The notes below the pieces were generated by a model, which was not told the DNA's origin, did not search any database, and was given only the letters and a program-made list of their open reading frames with translations. 64,000 bases of DNA from Galbibacter sp048266365 (GTDB lineage: Bacteria; Bacteroidota; Bacteroidia; Flavobacteriales; Flavobacteriaceae): assembly GCF_048266365.1 (NCBI RefSeq), contig NZ_JBLWZP010000001.1, positions 620,001 through 684,000 on the forward strand, written 5' to 3'. This document shows, one piece after another, positions 61,901-64,000 of the stretch (the stretch's first letter is position 1; each line of letters starts with the position of its first letter). Both the position numbers and the translations under genes were made by a program.

Positions 61901-64000
61901 TTATGCTGTTGTTAATTCTTGTTCAACTTCTGTGTTCTGATTGGCTATTATTTCCAATGCTTTTTTGTATTCCGTTGGCATCACTTTTATAAAATCCTTA
62001 CTGTTTTGCTGCCAGTTACTCAGTATTCTAGCGGCTAGTGGGCTTTGTGTGTGTTCCAAATGATTTGTTATCAGTTGTTTTAACTCTTGTACATCTTCTT
62101 GACTCAGAGGTTCGAAGTCCACCATTTCCATATTGATATCATTGGTGTCCAGTTGATGTTCCGGGTTGTAGATATAAGCGATTCCTCCACTCATTCCAGC
62201 AGCAAAGTTTCGACCGATCTTACCTAGTATTACTGCAATACCTCCTGTCATATATTCACATCCGTGATCTCCAATACCTTCCACAACGGCTTTAGCACCA
62301 GAGTTCCTTACCAAGAAACGCTCTCCTGCGATTCCATTGATATAGGCCTCTCCGTTAATAGCGCCATACATGGCAACGTTTCCAATGATGACATTTTCTT
62401 CCGGTTTAAAGGTGGCTTGCTTTGGAACCTTGACAATTAATTTAGCTCCTGAGAGTCCTTTGCCAAAATAGTCATTAGTGTTTCCGTTGACGGTCATCGT
62501 TATCCCCTTGGTTGCAAATGCCCCAAAGCTTTGTCCGGCAGAGCCTTTAAAGTTTAAGTGAAGGGTATCTTCAGGCAACCCTTTTTCTCCGTGTATTTTT
62601 GAAATCTCATTGCTGAGAATAGCGCCTGTGGTGCGGTTGACATTGGTAATGGAGAAGTCTAAGCTCATTTTCTCCTTACGGTAAACCGCCGGATGGGCTT
62701 TGCTTAAAATTTCAAAGTCCAAAACACCTTCCAATTGATGATCTTGTTTTTTGGTGTTGTACAGTTTTACATCTTCTGCAACTCTAGGCTTATACAGTAT
62801 TTTTGATAAATCAATGCCTTGAGCTTTATAATGATCAATGGCGGTATTCATGTCAAGTTTTTGACTTTGACCTACCATTTCTTGTATGTTTCTAAATCCA
62901 AGATCAGCCATGATTTGTCGAAGTTCCTCTGCTACAAAATACATGAAGTTGATCACGTGTTCCGGACTTCCTTTAAAGTTTTTACGCAATTCAGGATCCT
63001 GGGTTGCAATACCTACCGGGCAGGTATTTAGGTGACAAGCACGCATCATGATACAACCTGAGGCTACAAGTGGAGCCGTAGCAAATCCAAATTCCTCAGC
63101 CCCAAGTAGACAAGCTACTGCGACATCTCTTCCTGTTTTAAGCTGTCCGTCACATTCTACCACGATTCTATTTCTAAGATCGTTGAGAATAAGAGTTTGT
63201 TGTGCCTCTGCAATACCTAGCTCCCATGGAAGACCTGCATGACGTAATGAGGTTAATGGTGATGCTCCTGTTCCTCCGTCAAACCCAGAAATTAGTACAA
63301 CATCAGCCTTGGCTTTAGCCACCCCGGCAGCAATAGTTCCCACTCCGACTTCTGATACTAACTTGACATTGACTCTAGCTTCTCTATTGGCGTTTTTAAG
63401 GTCAAAGATTAATTGTGCTAAATCTTCAATGGAATAGATGTCGTGATGTGGAGGAGGCGATATTAGTCCCACATATGGTGTTGAATTTCTGGTTCTGGCA
63501 ATATCAGGGTTTACTTTAGGTCCGGGTAATTGTCCTCCTTCTCCTGGTTTTGCTCCCTGTGCCATTTTAATTTGTATTTCCTTGGCGCTGGATAGGTAAT
63601 TTATCGATACCCCGAAACGCCCGGAAGCAACTTGTTTAATGGCACTATTTCTCCAGTTGCCATTGAGATCCTTATTGAATCGATCAGGGTTTTCTCCGCC
63701 TTCACCGGAATTACTTCGTCCACCGATCCTATTCATGGCAATGGCTAAATTTTCGTGAGCCTCTTTGCTAATGGAACCAAAAGACATTGCCCCTGTTTTA
63801 AAACGCTTAACAATCTCAGTCCAAGGTTCTACTTCATCAATGGGGATCGGATTAAGGCTTTTGAACTTAAACATCCCTCTAAGGGTCATGAGCCTCTCGC
63901 TCTGCTCATTGATCATTTCTGCATATTGTTTATAGCTTGAATACTTATTGCTTCGTACGGCTTGTTGTAATTTGGCAACAGTAGTCGGATTGAACATATG
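61901..64000 (-). CDS. gltB: Glutamate synthase large subunit, C-terminal part
   Basis: At least 698 residues of the roughly 1500 of GltB; the rest lies beyond the right edge, so the ATG at 63997 is internal, not the start. Contains the FMN-binding synthase barrel (KRFKTGAMSFGSISKEAHEN, GGRSNSGEGGENPDR, AQGAKPGEGGQLPG), the [3Fe-4S] block MMRACHLNTCPVGIATQDP, and the glycine-rich GXGXG beta-helix domain at the end. It makes glutamate from glutamine and 2-oxoglutarate. Confidence 0.97.
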   Translation of the reverse strand, partial: HMFNPTTVAKLQQAVRSNKYSSYKQYAEMINEQSERLMTLRGMFKFKSLNPIPIDEVEPWTEIVKRFKTGAMSFGSISKEAHENLAIAMNRIGGRSNSGEGGENPDRFNKDLNGNWRNSAIKQVASGRFGVSINYLSSAKEIQIKMAQGAKPGEGGQLPGPKVNPDIARTRNSTPYVGLISPPPHHDIYSIEDLAQLIFDLKNANREARVNVKLVSEVGVGTIAAGVAKAKADVVLISGFDGGTGASPLTSLRHAGLPWELGIAEAQQTLILNDLRNRIVVECDGQLKTGRDVAVACLLGAEEFGFATAPLVASGCIMMRACHLNTCPVGIATQDPELRKNFKGSPEHVINFMYFVAEELRQIMADLGFRNIQEMVGQSQKLDMNTAIDHYKAQGIDLSKILYKPRVAEDVKLYNTKKQDHQLEGVLDFEILSKAHPAVYRKEKMSLDFSITNVNRTTGAILSNEISKIHGEKGLPEDTLHLNFKGSAGQSFGAFATKGITMTVNGNTNDYFGKGLSGAKLIVKVPKQATFKPEENVIIGNVAMYGAINGEAYINGIAGERFLVRNSGAKAVVEGIGDHGCEYMTGGIAVILGKIGRNFAAGMSGGIAYIYNPEHQLDTNDINMEMVDFEPLSQEDVQELKQLITNHLEHTQSPLAARILSNWQQNSKDFIKVMPTEYKKALEIIANQNTEVEQELTTA

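Noticed and set aside
61901..63997. GltB considered as a short 698-residue gene starting at 63997
   Set aside because: The sequence opens in the middle of the central/synthase region of GltB, so the ATG is internal and the gene continues past the window.

Overview
The window is AT-rich chromosome of a Bacteroidetes bacterium, almost certainly a member of the Flavobacteriaceae. Supporting signs are the core gene order RelA/SpoT-Fur-PurA on the minus strand, families largely confined to this phylum (DUF349, DUF368, DUF3810, DUF4625, DUF4369, OstA-like protein, TPR histidine kinases), lipoproteins with short signal peptides ending in SC or AC followed by acidic residues, and starts that mostly lack a clear Shine-Dalgarno. 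I see no rRNA, tRNA or CRISPR array.

The left third (1 to about 22.2 kb) is an accessory region full of toxin-antitoxin and phage-defence genes, many decayed. It holds: a HigB end plus HigA-ImmA fusion (3-1253); a ghost of an AbiEi gene with its operator (1385-1562); a DUF4886 lipoprotein; a damaged HigB/HigA pair (4592-5224); lgt; an AbiL pair whose second gene is broken (6330-7733); an S41 peptidase; an intact AbiEi/AbiEii pair behind a perfect 12-bp palindrome (10193-11734); a truncated LuxR-type regulator fused head-on to a glyoxalase-family remnant; a ParE-type pair; and a mazEF pair cut by an IS66 relic.

Inside this region lies an intact redox module (12575-20707): ECF sigma factor, a FolE, a DUF4142 protein, a cupredoxin, a di-heme cytochrome c peroxidase-like lipoprotein, a fused CcsBA haem-export/ligation protein and a FAD/NAD(P)H reductase. 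A second copy of this module once stood just downstream of the S41 gene: 9518-10165 joins homology to the module's left edge directly to homology to its right edge, and the junction coincides with a 9-base direct repeat present at both parental positions, so about 7.6 kb was lost.

From 22.3 to 27.8 kb is a surface uptake locus: a small secreted Cys/His peptide, a TonB-dependent receptor and three DUF4625 lipoproteins rich in His motifs, which together look like a metal-acquisition system. A TPR histidine kinase and a DUF349 protein follow on the other strand, then katG with a candidate inverted-repeat operator.

From about 35 kb onward the window is mostly conserved core: aroE, two tandem DUF368 (polyprenyl-phosphate translocase family) genes, a TPR protein, a class III aminotransferase, an OstA-like protein, a cytochrome P460/haem-binding protein, a LytTR one-component sensor, an Lrp regulator, a TauE-like permease, purA-fur-relA/spoT, an M48 protease, an RNA methyltransferase, a DUF3810 protein, PepD, an HxlR regulator divergent from a nitroreductase, DUF4369 and DUF819 proteins, and gltD-gltB (gltB runs off the right edge). 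Several strong hairpin terminators separate these units.
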